Below, one piece after another: positions 16,845 to 26,651 of a DNA stretch of 64,000 nt. The stretch's first letter is position 1. Every line of letters starts with the position of its first letter. Below the pieces are notes generated by a model. That model was not told where the DNA came from, did not search any database, and worked only from the letters and a program-made list of their open reading frames with translations. The DNA is from Corallincola holothuriorum (GTDB taxonomy: Bacteria; Pseudomonadota; Gammaproteobacteria; Enterobacterales; Neiellaceae): positions 250,472 through 314,471 of the forward strand of contig NZ_QPID01000006.1 of NCBI RefSeq assembly GCF_003336225.1, given 5' to 3'. Position numbers and translations under genes: made by a program.

Positions 16845-18727
16845 CCATTATCTCCTGCTTCTGTTTCAGACTGCTCTGATGCCAGTAGGGCTTCAACTTC
16901 ATCGGGGGCCAGGGCGAGCTCTCTGCTGAGTACGCCTTCGCCGCCAGATCCTGCTGTCATCAATACTTCAACGGTATCTATCAGGTTCTTAGATATAGAC
17001 CGACAGTAATGACTGTCGTTCATTAATGAGCTTGTCATTCTGGGGGTTAGCTCACGGTGACGGATAAGTTCGTCGAGTGCGTCATTGGAGATGACGTCAT
17101 TTTTTTCTAGTGTCATGCGTAATTGGCTGATCACCAGCTCGGCGTCGTTGTCTTCCTGCGCGAGGGAATCGTGGCGGATAAAGTAGAGTCGTCGCAGTAA
17201 GAACGCAATTTGGCTGCGGATCTCGCCATATTGCTGACGAATATGCACATTATCTGACACCAGATATTGGCGCAGGTTTTTTTGCAGGTGTTTAATATCT
17301 TTGACTGCATTGACTAGATCGCGCGCGGTGGCTTTTATCGCAAATAGTTCTTTGCTTTGTGCGCTGTTCATTTCCGGCTGTGCCGTGGCTGCGAACGTAA
17401 ACAGCTCGCTATAGACTGGTTGAATGTAACGCTGGTACAGCTCATCGATATCACAGAATGCATCTTTAGAAATCGGAGATTCAAGTTGCGAATTTAGGTC
17501 TTTATCTGATTCAACCACGGAACGATCCAACATGAGGCCGCGGGCAATAACGCCGTAGACGTTATCGAATAGATGATGGGTTTCCATGATCATCGATTTC
17601 AGTGCCGTATCAGGGTTATTTAGTACGGCTTTTTTAAGATAGAGCGGCTTCACCTGTTCACGCCTTCTATCGGGGCGGGACAGAGGCAACGATACGCTTT
17701 CTCGACGTTCATCGGTGCGCAGGTAGTGCTCCAATCCGCGACACAGCGCTTTGATAAATGGCAACATCAGCGCGATACCTAAGGCGTTAAATAGCGTATG
17801 GAAAAGCGCGAGTTTTAGGGTGTAGTTCTGTTCGCCGATGCCGACGGTTTCGGCAATGCCATCCACCAAGTTAGCTAGCGGTACAATCAGTACCAATGCG
17901 GTGATACCCGTGACCAAGTTAAACACCAGATGCGCCGCAGCAAGGCGTTTACCTTCGATGTTCGCCCCCAACGCGCCGATGATGGCAGTGATGGTGGTGC
18001 CTACGTTGGCTCCGATCGCCAGCGCTAAGGCGTTGTAATAGGTGATTTGTCCGGCGGCTAGTGCGGTAATGATCAATACCAGGGTGGCATGGCTAGACTG
18101 CATGACCACGGTCGCGGCCATTCCCAATAAGGTGAAAATAAGCAGGCCAGCGATGCCATCCGCCATATAATCTGAGAGTACAATACTGGATTGAAAGGTT
18201 TCGAATCCCTCTTTCATATAGTGAATGCCAAGGAACAGGAAACCGATACCGGCGAGCAGGTAACCCACTCCTTTTAAGGTTTTTAGTTTTTGGAACACCA
18301 GGATCACGCCAAACACTAACAACGGCATGGCGTAAGCGGAAATTTTTACTTTTAGGCCAAAAGCGGCGACCAGCCAGGCGCCCGTGGTTGTTCCCAGGTT
18401 TGCGCCAAAAATAATACCGACGCCTTGCATGAGGGGGAGTAATCCGGCACTGAGAAAGGAGATGGTAATAATGGTGACCAGTGAACTGGACTGCATCAGG
18501 GTCGTTGTGAGTACACCGAATGACAGGCTTTTCCAGAGTTTATTGGTGGTGCGCTTGAGTAGGCGCTCTAGAACACCGCCGGTGAAAGATTTAAAGCCGT
18601 CCTCTAGCGCTAACATACCAAACAGGAAAATAGCGACGCCGGCTAAGATCTCCTTTAGCTGTGGCATGGCCCAAAAGCCGTAGCTTAATAGCACTAAGAT
18701 TAATGGGAGAATGAGTTTCTTGATCAT
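16841..18727 (-). CDS. Na/Pi cotransporter family protein with PhoU-like C-terminal domain
   Basis: This 628-aa inner-membrane protein has the two inverted repeats of the Na+/phosphate cotransporter (NptA/YjbB) family. QSSS occurs in LMQSSSLVTI and the related VMQSSHATLV in the second repeat, each within a cluster of hydrophobic segments (residues about 1-330). The cytosolic part (about 380-610) looks like two PhoU-type helical bundles. Such proteins move phosphate with sodium, often as an exporter in bacteria with a PhoU tail. AGGAGG precedes the start. It forms an operon with gene C. Confidence 0.88.
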   Translation of the reverse strand: MIKKLILPLILVLLSYGFWAMPQLKEILAGVAIFLFGMLALEDGFKSFTGGVLERLLKRTTNKLWKSLSFGVLTTTLMQSSSLVTIITISFLSAGLLPLMQGVGIIFGANLGTTTGAWLVAAFGLKVKISAYAMPLLVFGVILVFQKLKTLKGVGYLLAGIGFLFLGIHYMKEGFETFQSSIVLSDYMADGIAGLLIFTLLGMAATVVMQSSHATLVLIITALAAGQITYYNALALAIGANVGTTITAIIGALGANIEGKRLAAAHLVFNLVTGITALVLIVPLANLVDGIAETVGIGEQNYTLKLALFHTLFNALGIALMLPFIKALCRGLEHYLRTDERRESVSLPLSRPDRRREQVKPLYLKKAVLNNPDTALKSMIMETHHLFDNVYGVIARGLMLDRSVVESDKDLNSQLESPISKDAFCDIDELYQRYIQPVYSELFTFAATAQPEMNSAQSKELFAIKATARDLVNAVKDIKHLQKNLRQYLVSDNVHIRQQYGEIRSQIAFLLRRLYFIRHDSLAQEDNDAELVISQLRMTLEKNDVISNDALDELIRHRELTPRMTSSLMNDSHYCRSISKNLIDTVEVLMTAGSGGEGVLSRELALAPDEVEALLASEQSETEAGDNG

Positions 18728-18942
18728 GACCTCCTTGGCTATCGTTCAGTATAGCCAACGCTTGTTTGCTGGGTGTGATCAAGAAAGCATTCGCATTCAA
18801 TGACTTTTAATACGTTGACGTAGTCACACGCGGCCGATGGGCGTAGCATTTCGGGTACCTTCTAGGGCGATATCGTTCAGTGTGTTTTATCGCTTTTATC
18901 AGACAGGCCAAACGGGCATGAAACTGGATATTAGAGATTGTT

Positions 18943-19671
18943 GTGAGTGAACTGTTGATTTGGTCGATTTCGGCCTTAATGGTGTTGGCGGGTTGCTGGT
19001 TGCAATCGGCGCTGGGTTTTGGTCTGGCGATTGTCGCGGCGCCGATTATCGTGTTGATCAAGCCGGAATGGGTGCCCGTGATGCTCACTGTGGTGGCGCT
19101 GCCCCTGAGCGCCATGAATGTTTGGCAGTTACGGCACCATATTCAACTGAGAATGATGGCGGTGCCTATTGTCGCCAGGGTGCCGGGTACGGTTATCGGC
19201 GTTTGGCTATTGATGACACTCAACGTGCAATGGCTACAGATATCCGTGGCGACAGCGGTGCTGATGGCTGTGGTTATTTCGTTTTGGGGGCGTAAATTTG
19301 AAGCCACCCGAGGACGATTAGCTTGGGCGGGGCTTGTTTCGGGGGTGATGGGTTCGACCACTGCGGTCGGTGGCCCACCGTTAGCCTTGGTGATGCAACA
19401 TGGTGAGCCATACCGGATCCGCGCCAATTTGTCGTTGTACTTTATGTGTTCCTGTCTGTTGAGTTTGGCTGGCTATAGTGTCGGTGGGATCTTAAATAGT
19501 GAGCTGTTATGGCAAAGCCTTAGCTTTGTACCAATATCAGTATTGGGGCTGATGCTGGGAACGCGTAGCCGTGGCTATATTGACGGTGGCCGGTTTCGCC
19601 CTATCTTAATGTGGCTTTGTGGCGTCGCAGGAACAGTGGCACTGGTTGGTGCTATTTGGGGAGGCATTTAG
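18943..19671 (+). CDS. TSUP-family membrane permease (TauE/SafE type)
   Basis: This 242-aa protein has about seven or eight membrane segments and the two half-repeats typical of the family: the first begins SALGFGLAIVAAP and the second has GVMGSTTAVGGPPLALV. Family members export sulfite, sulfoacetate or similar organosulfur anions. The substrate here cannot be told from sequence. The frame begins with GTG at 18943; no better start was seen. It is divergent from the Na/Pi transporter gene. Confidence 0.82.
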   Translation: MSELLIWSISALMVLAGCWLQSALGFGLAIVAAPIIVLIKPEWVPVMLTVVALPLSAMNVWQLRHHIQLRMMAVPIVARVPGTVIGVWLLMTLNVQWLQISVATAVLMAVVISFWGRKFEATRGRLAWAGLVSGVMGSTTAVGGPPLALVMQHGEPYRIRANLSLYFMCSCLLSLAGYSVGGILNSELLWQSLSFVPISVLGLMLGTRSRGYIDGGRFRPILMWLCGVAGTVALVGAIWGGI

Positions 19672-19815
19672 GTCGGCTCGCTTAATTCGTGCCTCACTGG
19701 TTATTAATGATCGTTTACTTGGTTTTTAGGCTAGCGTTTATCGTTAATGCCAATGTAATGGTTAACAAAGTTTATGCTCCCATACTGATGATATGGGAAC
19801 GATAGGAGTTCTAAG

Positions 19816-20697
19816 ATGCGTACACTTCACCTTTGCCGATTAGGCGCTACCTTGATGCTTGCTGGCATGAGTGCAGGTATTGTCACTGGCTGTGACAGCC
19901 AGAACCAGACGGTTCCAACTGAGCAAGCACAACAGGAAGAGACAATGGCAGCTAAGTTAGTGGGGAGCGCTAGCTACCGTGAAAGGATAGCTTTGCCGCC
20001 GGGTGCTGAGTTGGTTATATCGCTTGAAGATGTGTCGAAAGCGGATGCCGCGAGCGAAACTGTTGCGAGCTTAAGTCAAACTTTGACGACGGCGCCGCCT
20101 TACGAATTCGAATTAAGTTATGAGCCGGCCAAGTTAAAGCCGAAAGCACGATATAGCTTGCGTGGGCAGATATACATGGCTGACCAGCTGCTGTTTACAA
20201 CCACACAAGCGTATCAGCCATTTGGCGTGCCACGGATTGAAATGTTGCTTGAAAAGGTGGGTGGCAAACGCGCAGCGGTAGATGCGCCGGAGGTTGCTGT
20301 GGATGAGCCCACCGAGTCTCCTGCAGCGTCAGCTGTCGATATCAGTGCCGTTATCGGGGATTGGACGTTGTTATCTCTTAACGGTGATGTGTTGGCTAAC
20401 ACAGCAGAAGAATCAAATCTGAAATTGACCTTGATGACCAGTGGTTCGGCATCAGGTTTCTCAGGATGTAATCATTTTCGTGGCGACTACGTGATCAGTA
20501 CGGAAGGAGAGGGTAGACCCACACTCTCTTTTGGGCCCATTGCTGGTACACGAAAGATGTGTCAGCGCATCATGGAGGTGGAATCTGCGATGTTGACTAT
20601 GCTGTCTCAAAGCAAGTACTTCACCGTGACAAAACATCAGCTGAATTTACTCAATGGCGATGAAGTTGAGATTGCAACCTTGGTTCGCGGGCAATAG
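19816..20697 (+). CDS. Lipoprotein with YbaY-like and META (HslJ-like) domains
   Basis: This 293-aa lipoprotein has lipobox VTGC (Cys near residue 26). Residues about 48-150 resemble the YbaY/YscW-type beta domain (LPPGAELVISLEDVSKAD...). After a Glu/Pro-rich linker, residues about 180-290 form a META domain with GDWTLLSLNG, SGFSGCNHFRGDY and the closing TRKMCQ motif, as in HslJ. META proteins are linked to envelope stress and heat or novobiocin tolerance. The start ATG 19816 is behind ATAGGAG. It lies upstream of the response regulator gene. Confidence 0.85.
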   Translation: MRTLHLCRLGATLMLAGMSAGIVTGCDSQNQTVPTEQAQQEETMAAKLVGSASYRERIALPPGAELVISLEDVSKADAASETVASLSQTLTTAPPYEFELSYEPAKLKPKARYSLRGQIYMADQLLFTTTQAYQPFGVPRIEMLLEKVGGKRAAVDAPEVAVDEPTESPAASAVDISAVIGDWTLLSLNGDVLANTAEESNLKLTLMTSGSASGFSGCNHFRGDYVISTEGEGRPTLSFGPIAGTRKMCQRIMEVESAMLTMLSQSKYFTVTKHQLNLLNGDEVEIATLVRGQ

Positions 20698-20791
20698 CAT
20701 ACGGCGCTGTGATGATAAAGCATTCGCGTGGGGCTGATGGTTTCGTTCAAGCCCTTACAAATATGGCTAAGCTAGGTAGACGGATATCTCT

Positions 20792-21466
20792 TTGGAACCC
20801 TCAATTTTACTTGTTGAAGATGAAGCCGACATTGCTGAAATGGTGGTGAAATTCATTCAGGCGGCAGGCTTTAATGTTACCCACTTTTCTACAGGGGTTG
20901 GGGTTACGGAGTTTGTGCAACAGCATCGTCCCGATTTGGTGTTACTGGATCTGATGTTGCCAGGCAAAGATGGTTTAACCTGCTGTAAAGAGATCAGAGC
21001 TTTTTCAGAAGTGCCTATCATCATGGTAACGGCCAAAACGGAAGAGGTTGACCGTTTGATTGGGCTTGAGATCGGTGCGGATGACTACGTATGTAAGCCG
21101 TTTAGCGCACCTGAACTGGTGATGAGAATAAAGGCGATTTTTCGACGTATTCAACCAAAGTCTGCGCCAGCAAAGCAGCTTCTTTTAGATCATGAGCGAT
21201 TTACGGCCAGTTATGGTGACGTCAGTGAGCAGCTTACTGCGGTAGAGTTTAACTTGTTGGCCTTATTACACAGTCAGCCCGGCCGTATCTATTCACGGCA
21301 ACAGATCATGGATCTGGTATACAAAGACTATCGCGTGATATCTGATCGCACGGTAGACAGCCATATCCGAAACCTGCGCAAGAAGCTTAAGTGTCTTAAT
21401 ATGCCAGCTGAGCCAGTCTGCTCCGTTTATTCAGTGGGCTATAAGTACGAACCAGCGGCAAGCTAG
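20792..21466 (+). CDS. BaeR-like OmpR-family response regulator
   Basis: This is a 224-aa two-component response regulator. The receiver domain has the acidic pocket E9/D10, phospho-acceptor D53 (LLDLMLPG), T80 and K102. The C-terminal winged-helix DNA-binding domain contains DYRVISDRTVDSHIRNLRKK. Several stretches match E. coli BaeR closely (VPIIMVTAKTEEVDRLIGLE; ADDYVCKP). The only usable start appears to be TTG 20792, since an in-frame stop lies just upstream. No kinase gene is adjacent. The BaeS-like kinase at 23456-25654, on the opposite strand, is the most likely partner. Confidence 0.9.
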   Translation: MEPSILLVEDEADIAEMVVKFIQAAGFNVTHFSTGVGVTEFVQQHRPDLVLLDLMLPGKDGLTCCKEIRAFSEVPIIMVTAKTEEVDRLIGLEIGADDYVCKPFSAPELVMRIKAIFRRIQPKSAPAKQLLLDHERFTASYGDVSEQLTAVEFNLLALLHSQPGRIYSRQQIMDLVYKDYRVISDRTVDSHIRNLRKKLKCLNMPAEPVCSVYSVGYKYEPAAS

Positions 21467-21653
21467 TCGAAGCGTACAATGCAAAAAAGCAGGGTGCGTG
21501 GCCATTCGCTGCGTATTTACTGAATTATCCCTGGTTACACCTCTGACCTGCACAATCTCCACAATCGCTGCACATTTCTGTTTGATACTTCTCCTGAGCT
21601 AAAGCAAAGCGCTTACCAGTTATGCGCTTTCAATCGATTCAGTGGAGTTTTTC

Positions 21654-21881
21654 ATGTGTGTTGCAAACCACAACGTCAGCCAGCATTTTAGTAAATGTTC
21701 TGAGACATCAAGATTTATCGAACAATCACCATTCTTGAAGCTTGCCGTAGAGCAAGCCCCCGGGGTCACCATAGACCACGCCAAAGAGCTGATAATGTTA
21801 CTGAACATGATGGCGTCCGATGACACATTGCATTCGGGAATACGGCGCCAAGCAGAAGAAACATTGGCACTAATCGAGTAA
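21654..21881 (+). CDS. Small unknown protein
   Basis: A 75-aa frame starts at ATG 21654 with TGGAG 7 bp upstream. An in-frame GTG at 21642 is less likely. The sequence is helical and cytosolic in character, with no membrane span and no recognised family. It lies between the response regulator and a membrane-anchored unknown protein in the same direction, 28 bp before the latter, so the two may share a transcript. Confidence 0.5.
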   Translation: MCVANHNVSQHFSKCSETSRFIEQSPFLKLAVEQAPGVTIDHAKELIMLLNMMASDDTLHSGIRRQAEETLALIE

Positions 21882-21909
21882 ACGAGCAAACCAGGGACGG
21901 TAAGCAAAT

Positions 21910-22722
21910 ATGGCTACAAGCTATCAGCAGCAAATCGTTGGCAAGCTGCATTGCACAGTTATAAAAGCGCACTTATGGATAAATAAGTGCGCTATTCCGA
22001 TCTTGTTTAGCTTAATTTCAATATGGTTACTGGCGCTGTTTGTTAAGGTGAACCTGCTTCCGTCAAGTGACGAAATCGGGTCTAACAACGCTGACCTCAT
22101 TGTTTTTACGCCTGTGTCTTTGCCGCAAGATAGCGAGCCATGGCTGGATTTAGGCAGAGGAGAATCCAGCGAAGCCGTGGTCAATCAGTTAGCGGAGATG
22201 TTAAAGGGAGCTGGCAGCGGTTTTGATGTTGTTTTCGGCGAAGGAGGGGAGATCAAGTTGCTGCCGCAACATCTGCCATTGAAAAGGTCGGACCAAATAT
22301 CTGCAGCCGCACAAGGTCTTCGCCAAAATTTGAGTCGCCTATATGGCGTTAGCCAACGACGAGACCAGCTAATGGCAGTTGAGGATGCTGATAGCAGTCG
22401 TCAGTTTCTAGTTAACTATATGCGTGATGCTAATCTGGAACTTTTATGGCGCTTGGAAGCCGCCAAGATGAGCCATGACCTGCACCCGTCAGATCATTTG
22501 CCTGATTCGGATCGGCTGGCCATCAATACGCTACGTCATAGTGATCACTGGCGAGAGATAAAACTTGCGCGGGAAGTGCTTGGCGCCTGTAAGTTAGGAC
22601 GAAGCATGATCAATAGGGTGTCACTCGATGAGCCATCCCAAACGCCTGTCATCCCCACCGATTTCATCGCCAGTGCACAGCCGGCAAGCTTGCAGGTGGT
22701 AGGACTCTCTATAGGGCATTAG
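21910..22722 (+). CDS. Membrane-anchored unknown protein
   Basis: This 270-aa protein has one membrane segment near residues 27-46 (IPILFSLISIWLLALFVKV) and a mainly helical domain after it, probably periplasmic. No family was recognised. It is between the response regulator and the kinase of a presumed two-component pair, so it may be part of the response or a sensor accessory. That is context only. Confidence 0.6.
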   Translation: MATSYQQQIVGKLHCTVIKAHLWINKCAIPILFSLISIWLLALFVKVNLLPSSDEIGSNNADLIVFTPVSLPQDSEPWLDLGRGESSEAVVNQLAEMLKGAGSGFDVVFGEGGEIKLLPQHLPLKRSDQISAAAQGLRQNLSRLYGVSQRRDQLMAVEDADSSRQFLVNYMRDANLELLWRLEAAKMSHDLHPSDHLPDSDRLAINTLRHSDHWREIKLAREVLGACKLGRSMINRVSLDEPSQTPVIPTDFIASAQPASLQVVGLSIGH

Positions 22723-22881
22723 ACGCTATGTCAGCTTTTTTTAGCGAGCGCTTTATGTTGCTTAACTCCTGCATTTGTCGCTGTAGATCATGGCAGCCTA
22801 AGTATATCTCTATATGGCGTTGAGAATTCATTAGTCTAAGTGCTATAACCTGCTGAATACAATTACTTTACTGGTGAATTT

Positions 22882-23379
22882 ATGACCTTTTGCAGATGTG
22901 CCGGGTTAGTTTTGGCAACGGTTTTATGCGCATTATCGTCATCTCTATGGGCGAATGATTTGATCGTGAAACAGGGGCAGGTGGTCTGCACAGGGCTAGA
23001 TGACAGGGGGCGTTACCAATATCAGATCTATCTTTACCTGCAGAATGTAGGTAAAAGCAACCTCACTGTTATTACCAAAACCAGTGACGTACTGGGGATT
23101 TTTTACGAAGTGCCAGAGATCACCTTGAGCAATAGTGAATCGACGGTGGATGGAGGACTTTTGGTTCCACCAGCGGAAGAATTAGGCTTGGTGACTCTTT
23201 ATCCCACTGATGTCGCAAGTGTTCATGACACATTCACCTCAAGTGACAGGTTGCAAGATAAAGCGGTAATTAACTACCTTGCAAGAGAGATCTACTCTGG
23301 CCGATTCGGCAACTGGGTTGGTTCGGCAAAAAGCGCGCCTATTCAAGTTGTTAATAGTGTTAAGTCGTGTATTGAATAA
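22882..23379 (+). CDS. Exported unknown protein
   Basis: This 165-aa protein has a signal peptide (cleavage near SSLWA/ND) and a small beta-rich domain with a Cys pair (VVCTG near residue 38 and the C-terminal KSCIE) that could form a disulfide. No family was recognised. It faces the kinase gene convergently across a 76-bp gap. Confidence 0.6.
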   Translation: MTFCRCAGLVLATVLCALSSSLWANDLIVKQGQVVCTGLDDRGRYQYQIYLYLQNVGKSNLTVITKTSDVLGIFYEVPEITLSNSESTVDGGLLVPPAEELGLVTLYPTDVASVHDTFTSSDRLQDKAVINYLAREIYSGRFGNWVGSAKSAPIQVVNSVKSCIE

Positions 23380-23455
23380 ACAAGGTATCGCTGGTGAGGC
23401 GTATACTCAATGCTGGTTTCTATCTTAAATCTCAAGGTTTGATGGCGGCATCCAA

Positions 23456-25654
23456 TCAGCCCATTGCTGTACTGATTGGAAGGCGTATGTCTATTCGTAA
23501 GCCGCCGCGTTTGCTTCTTGCCGCAGCAATAGTGCCAGAATGCGCCTCCACTAAGCTTTTACAGATGGACAAGCCGAGACCCGAGCCGCCGGTATCCCTG
23601 CTGCGCGATCCTTCGGCTCTAAATAGTCGTTCAAATAGCCTTGGCAAATCCTCGTTCATCACGCCTGGTGCAGAATCTTCCACGCGGATATGCAGTTCAT
23701 GGGCTTGCTGTCTTGCTAAGAGGCGAATACAACCCGGTGTGTCGGTGTAACGTATACTGTTTCGCAATAGGTTAACCAGCACTTGTTTAAAGCGCACAGC
23801 ATCAACATCAATATGCAGTTGCGCATCGATATTTAAGCGAACTTCAATATCAAATCCTGCATCTTCGCCGAGCTCCTGAAATTCGTCTCCCGCTTCTTCT
23901 AACAGCTCAAGGGCGGGAAGTGTTTGAAAGTTCAACTCCAGTAGTCCGCTATCCGCGCGAGCCAACTGATAGATATCGTGGATCAGTTGGTTAAGCTCAG
24001 CAATCTTTCCGTGCAGTTTGCGATAAGCTCCTTGGCGGTCGTCGACTAGATCATATTCCAGCCCTTCAAGTTGTAGCTTAAGCACAGCAAGCGGCGTACG
24101 GAGTTCATGAGAAACTTCTGCCAGCAGATTATTCTTTCGGGCGATAGCTTCTTCCATGACCTGGTTCTTTAACTGCGCGACCCGCCGTTTGCTGTAGAGA
24201 TAGAGGATCAACCCGATCAAAATTAATATGCTAAATATTTGAACTGTAATTAGTCTGTTTCGTTCCAGCTTGTGCTGTTTGGCAACGGCTTGCTGTAAGG
24301 CTCGATCCTTTTCTAACAGGCTGATTTTATGCTCTTTGTTAAGTGATTCCACGCTCGCCTGCAAGTGACCTATGGTCAGGTTTTTTCCTTGGCCAAAAAG
24401 CTTCTTTTCTACCAGGGCGCTCTCTTTATAGGCCTTTAATGCTTTAAACGGCATATTTTCTAATTCGAACAGCTCGCTGCGTAACAAATACAGCTTGGCT
24501 AAGCCATCGAGGTCTTCTTCTTCGATGGCTTTTACCAATGCGCGATCCACCAAGGCATGGGCGCGGTCGAACTGCTTTAATTTACCGGCAAGTTCGGCCT
24601 CAAATCTTTGTCCAAGTGCCACTAAGTGTTTATCTTCGGCAGTCGTCGCTTTATCTATTCCCTGTTTTAAAACCCCTTCAGCGAGCAGATACTGGCCTTG
24701 CCTGGTGTAACTGCGGCCAAGATTGATGAGTGCCCAACCTTGGTTTCTGTTGGCGTCGATGCTTTTGAATTTTTCAAGGGCTTGAAGAAGGAGCCGCGTG
24801 CTTTGTTCCCACTGTTTACGTTCGCCTGCGAGTATTCCTAATTTCATGTAGTCGTGGCCAATGTCACTGGCATTGTCGTATTTCTTGTCAATGTTAAGTG
24901 CTTGGTTAAAGTAGCTTTCTGCTCGCTCGAAATCCCCAGTGTCAATGTACAGTGAGCCAATGTTGTATAGCGTACTTGCTATCCCTCTCTCATCGTTTAG
25001 TTCGGTTTCTAATGCTAAATTTTTCTGCATATAGCTCAACGCAAGATCATACTGACCACGTTTTTCGAACAGTTGAGATAGCAGGGTGTTCGCAGAGAGA
25101 ACGCCATCGAGGTAACCCACTTCCTGGCTCAATGTGAGCCCTTTTTGGGCATAAGGCTGCACTTCCGACAAGCGGGATATCGCTCGTAACCCGCGCGCCA
25201 CATTCAGGTTGGCACGGGCGACGGCGCGCCGGCTGTCTGTTTGCTCTGCCAGTGACAGTGCCGTCTTGAAGTGCGCGATCGCTTTTAAATAGTTGCTGCG
25301 GGTATACGCAATATTACCTAGGTTATTTTCGGCGCGGATCTGGTACGAGGGCTGCCTCTGCTCTACGGAGTCACCAAGCAGTTGCAAGTTATATTGTTCC
25401 GCTTGTTTCAGTCGCCCAGTGGTACGAAGCAACTGTACCAACCTGTCCATCGCTTCCAATCTAACGTGGGGCTGTTGGTTATAGTGTCCAGCCGTTAAAT
25501 AGCTTTCGATCAGCGTCACTCTGCTGCTGATCTGTTCTGCGCTTAGTGTGTTATCAGCGACTAACTCTTCTGGAAGGGGTTGTGATTGCTCATCAGCCCA
25601 CACCAATTTTGCGTAGCATAAGAGGATGATAAGCGGGACAAAGTAACGAAGCAT
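23456..25654 (-). CDS. BaeS-like sensor histidine kinase with TPR sensor domain
   Basis: This is a 732-aa membrane kinase. A signal peptide leads to a periplasmic region of about 430 residues made of TPR repeats (for example NNLGNIAYTRSNYLKAIAHF; LYNIGSLYIDTGDFERAESY). A coiled linker and one membrane span follow (about 465-485). The H-box is EVSHELRTPLAVLKLQLEGL, the N-box LLRNSIRYTD, and the G-boxes include GGSGLGLSICKSLVEAHSG. The kinase core is strikingly close to E. coli BaeS, while the sensor is not: BaeS has a short periplasmic loop. The likely target is the BaeR-like regulator at 20792. A binding-protein gene lies 96 bp upstream on the same strand and may supply the signal. Confidence 0.9.
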   Translation of the reverse strand: MLRYFVPLIILLCYAKLVWADEQSQPLPEELVADNTLSAEQISSRVTLIESYLTAGHYNQQPHVRLEAMDRLVQLLRTTGRLKQAEQYNLQLLGDSVEQRQPSYQIRAENNLGNIAYTRSNYLKAIAHFKTALSLAEQTDSRRAVARANLNVARGLRAISRLSEVQPYAQKGLTLSQEVGYLDGVLSANTLLSQLFEKRGQYDLALSYMQKNLALETELNDERGIASTLYNIGSLYIDTGDFERAESYFNQALNIDKKYDNASDIGHDYMKLGILAGERKQWEQSTRLLLQALEKFKSIDANRNQGWALINLGRSYTRQGQYLLAEGVLKQGIDKATTAEDKHLVALGQRFEAELAGKLKQFDRAHALVDRALVKAIEEEDLDGLAKLYLLRSELFELENMPFKALKAYKESALVEKKLFGQGKNLTIGHLQASVESLNKEHKISLLEKDRALQQAVAKQHKLERNRLITVQIFSILILIGLILYLYSKRRVAQLKNQVMEEAIARKNNLLAEVSHELRTPLAVLKLQLEGLEYDLVDDRQGAYRKLHGKIAELNQLIHDIYQLARADSGLLELNFQTLPALELLEEAGDEFQELGEDAGFDIEVRLNIDAQLHIDVDAVRFKQVLVNLLRNSIRYTDTPGCIRLLARQQAHELHIRVEDSAPGVMNEDLPRLFERLFRAEGSRSRDTGGSGLGLSICKSLVEAHSGTIAAARSKRGGLRIDIRLPISTAMG

Positions 25655-25750
25655 GGGGGTACACGTAAGATGAGTCTAATGCAGGGTATTTTATTCGGCT
25701 TGACGCCTATGTCTATTGATAACCAAGAATTGTGCTGTAATCGACCATAC

Positions 25751-26545
25751 TCAGTTGTTGTGCGGCAAGCCATATTTCTGTTTCAGTGCGTCCACACTTT
25801 CCTGATGAGTTTTCAGGAACTTGTCAAAGCTTGCGATAAGTCCGGGGTAGTGTGCTGTGCTTAAATGGCGTGAACTGCGAATCAACGGCAACTGCTCGGC
25901 GACCACCAAAGCGTTAGGTTTAGCTATGATTTGTTGCAGGTATTGTTTAGTCACTGCGGTATTTAAATACACCCCGTCCAACGCGCCACTGATCACCATG
26001 TTTATTAACACACCGATGTTTGCATCGGTATGTATTTCAATATCACCGCGGTCGATCATCGCCTGATACGGTACCGGAGTAAATCCGAGGAGAATGCCCA
26101 ATCTTTTTAGTGAAGGCAGTGTCATAGCCTGCTGAGATGGCGCAACCATAACACCGTCGATATAGCTGGTAACTGGCTGACTGTAGTATATTTTGTTGCT
26201 CTTTTTTGCTTCTGGAGCCCATTGGGGGTTATCAGGATAGATAAGCGCAGATTCGCCGCTTATCAGTGTCAACGTTCGTCGCTTTACTGAGTAAGGTTGG
26301 TAGCGGATCTGTTTATTTAAATAGCTCGCAAAAAGATCAAATAACTCGCGATTAAACCCCTGATAACTATCTTTCTCCCAGAGCGAGTATGGCGCGTAGA
26401 ATGGGAAGTCTTGCACGCCTAACTGGATAATCCCTTGCTGAACGGGAGATTTAAGCTTTGATCCGGCGGCTGATTCAGCGATCCCACTGGCGAGGAATGT
26501 CAACAGCAGCGCTAGTTTGTACGGGCTAAAATTAACTAACTGCAT
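25751..26545 (-). CDS. Periplasmic substrate-binding-protein-like (family 3)
   Basis: This 264-aa exported protein has a signal peptide ending near ASGIAESA and a fold resembling the amino-acid-type binding proteins (SBP_bac_3), seen in the opening LGVQDFPFYAPYSL and the DGVYLNTAVTKQYL region. No ABC permease or ATPase gene is nearby. It precedes the TPR-containing sensor kinase on the same strand. In such contexts stand-alone binding proteins often serve as ligand sensors. The ligand is unknown. Confidence 0.7.
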   Translation of the reverse strand: MQLVNFSPYKLALLLTFLASGIAESAAGSKLKSPVQQGIIQLGVQDFPFYAPYSLWEKDSYQGFNRELFDLFASYLNKQIRYQPYSVKRRTLTLISGESALIYPDNPQWAPEAKKSNKIYYSQPVTSYIDGVMVAPSQQAMTLPSLKRLGILLGFTPVPYQAMIDRGDIEIHTDANIGVLINMVISGALDGVYLNTAVTKQYLQQIIAKPNALVVAEQLPLIRSSRHLSTAHYPGLIASFDKFLKTHQESVDALKQKYGLPHNN

Positions 26546-26651
26546 TGGCTCGTTATTAATCCTGTTGGGATCTTACTTAATCTCTAACAATAGTTGATTT
26601 TGCACGTTGCAGAACAACAAATTACTCAACTGATTAATACGCTTGTTTTGG

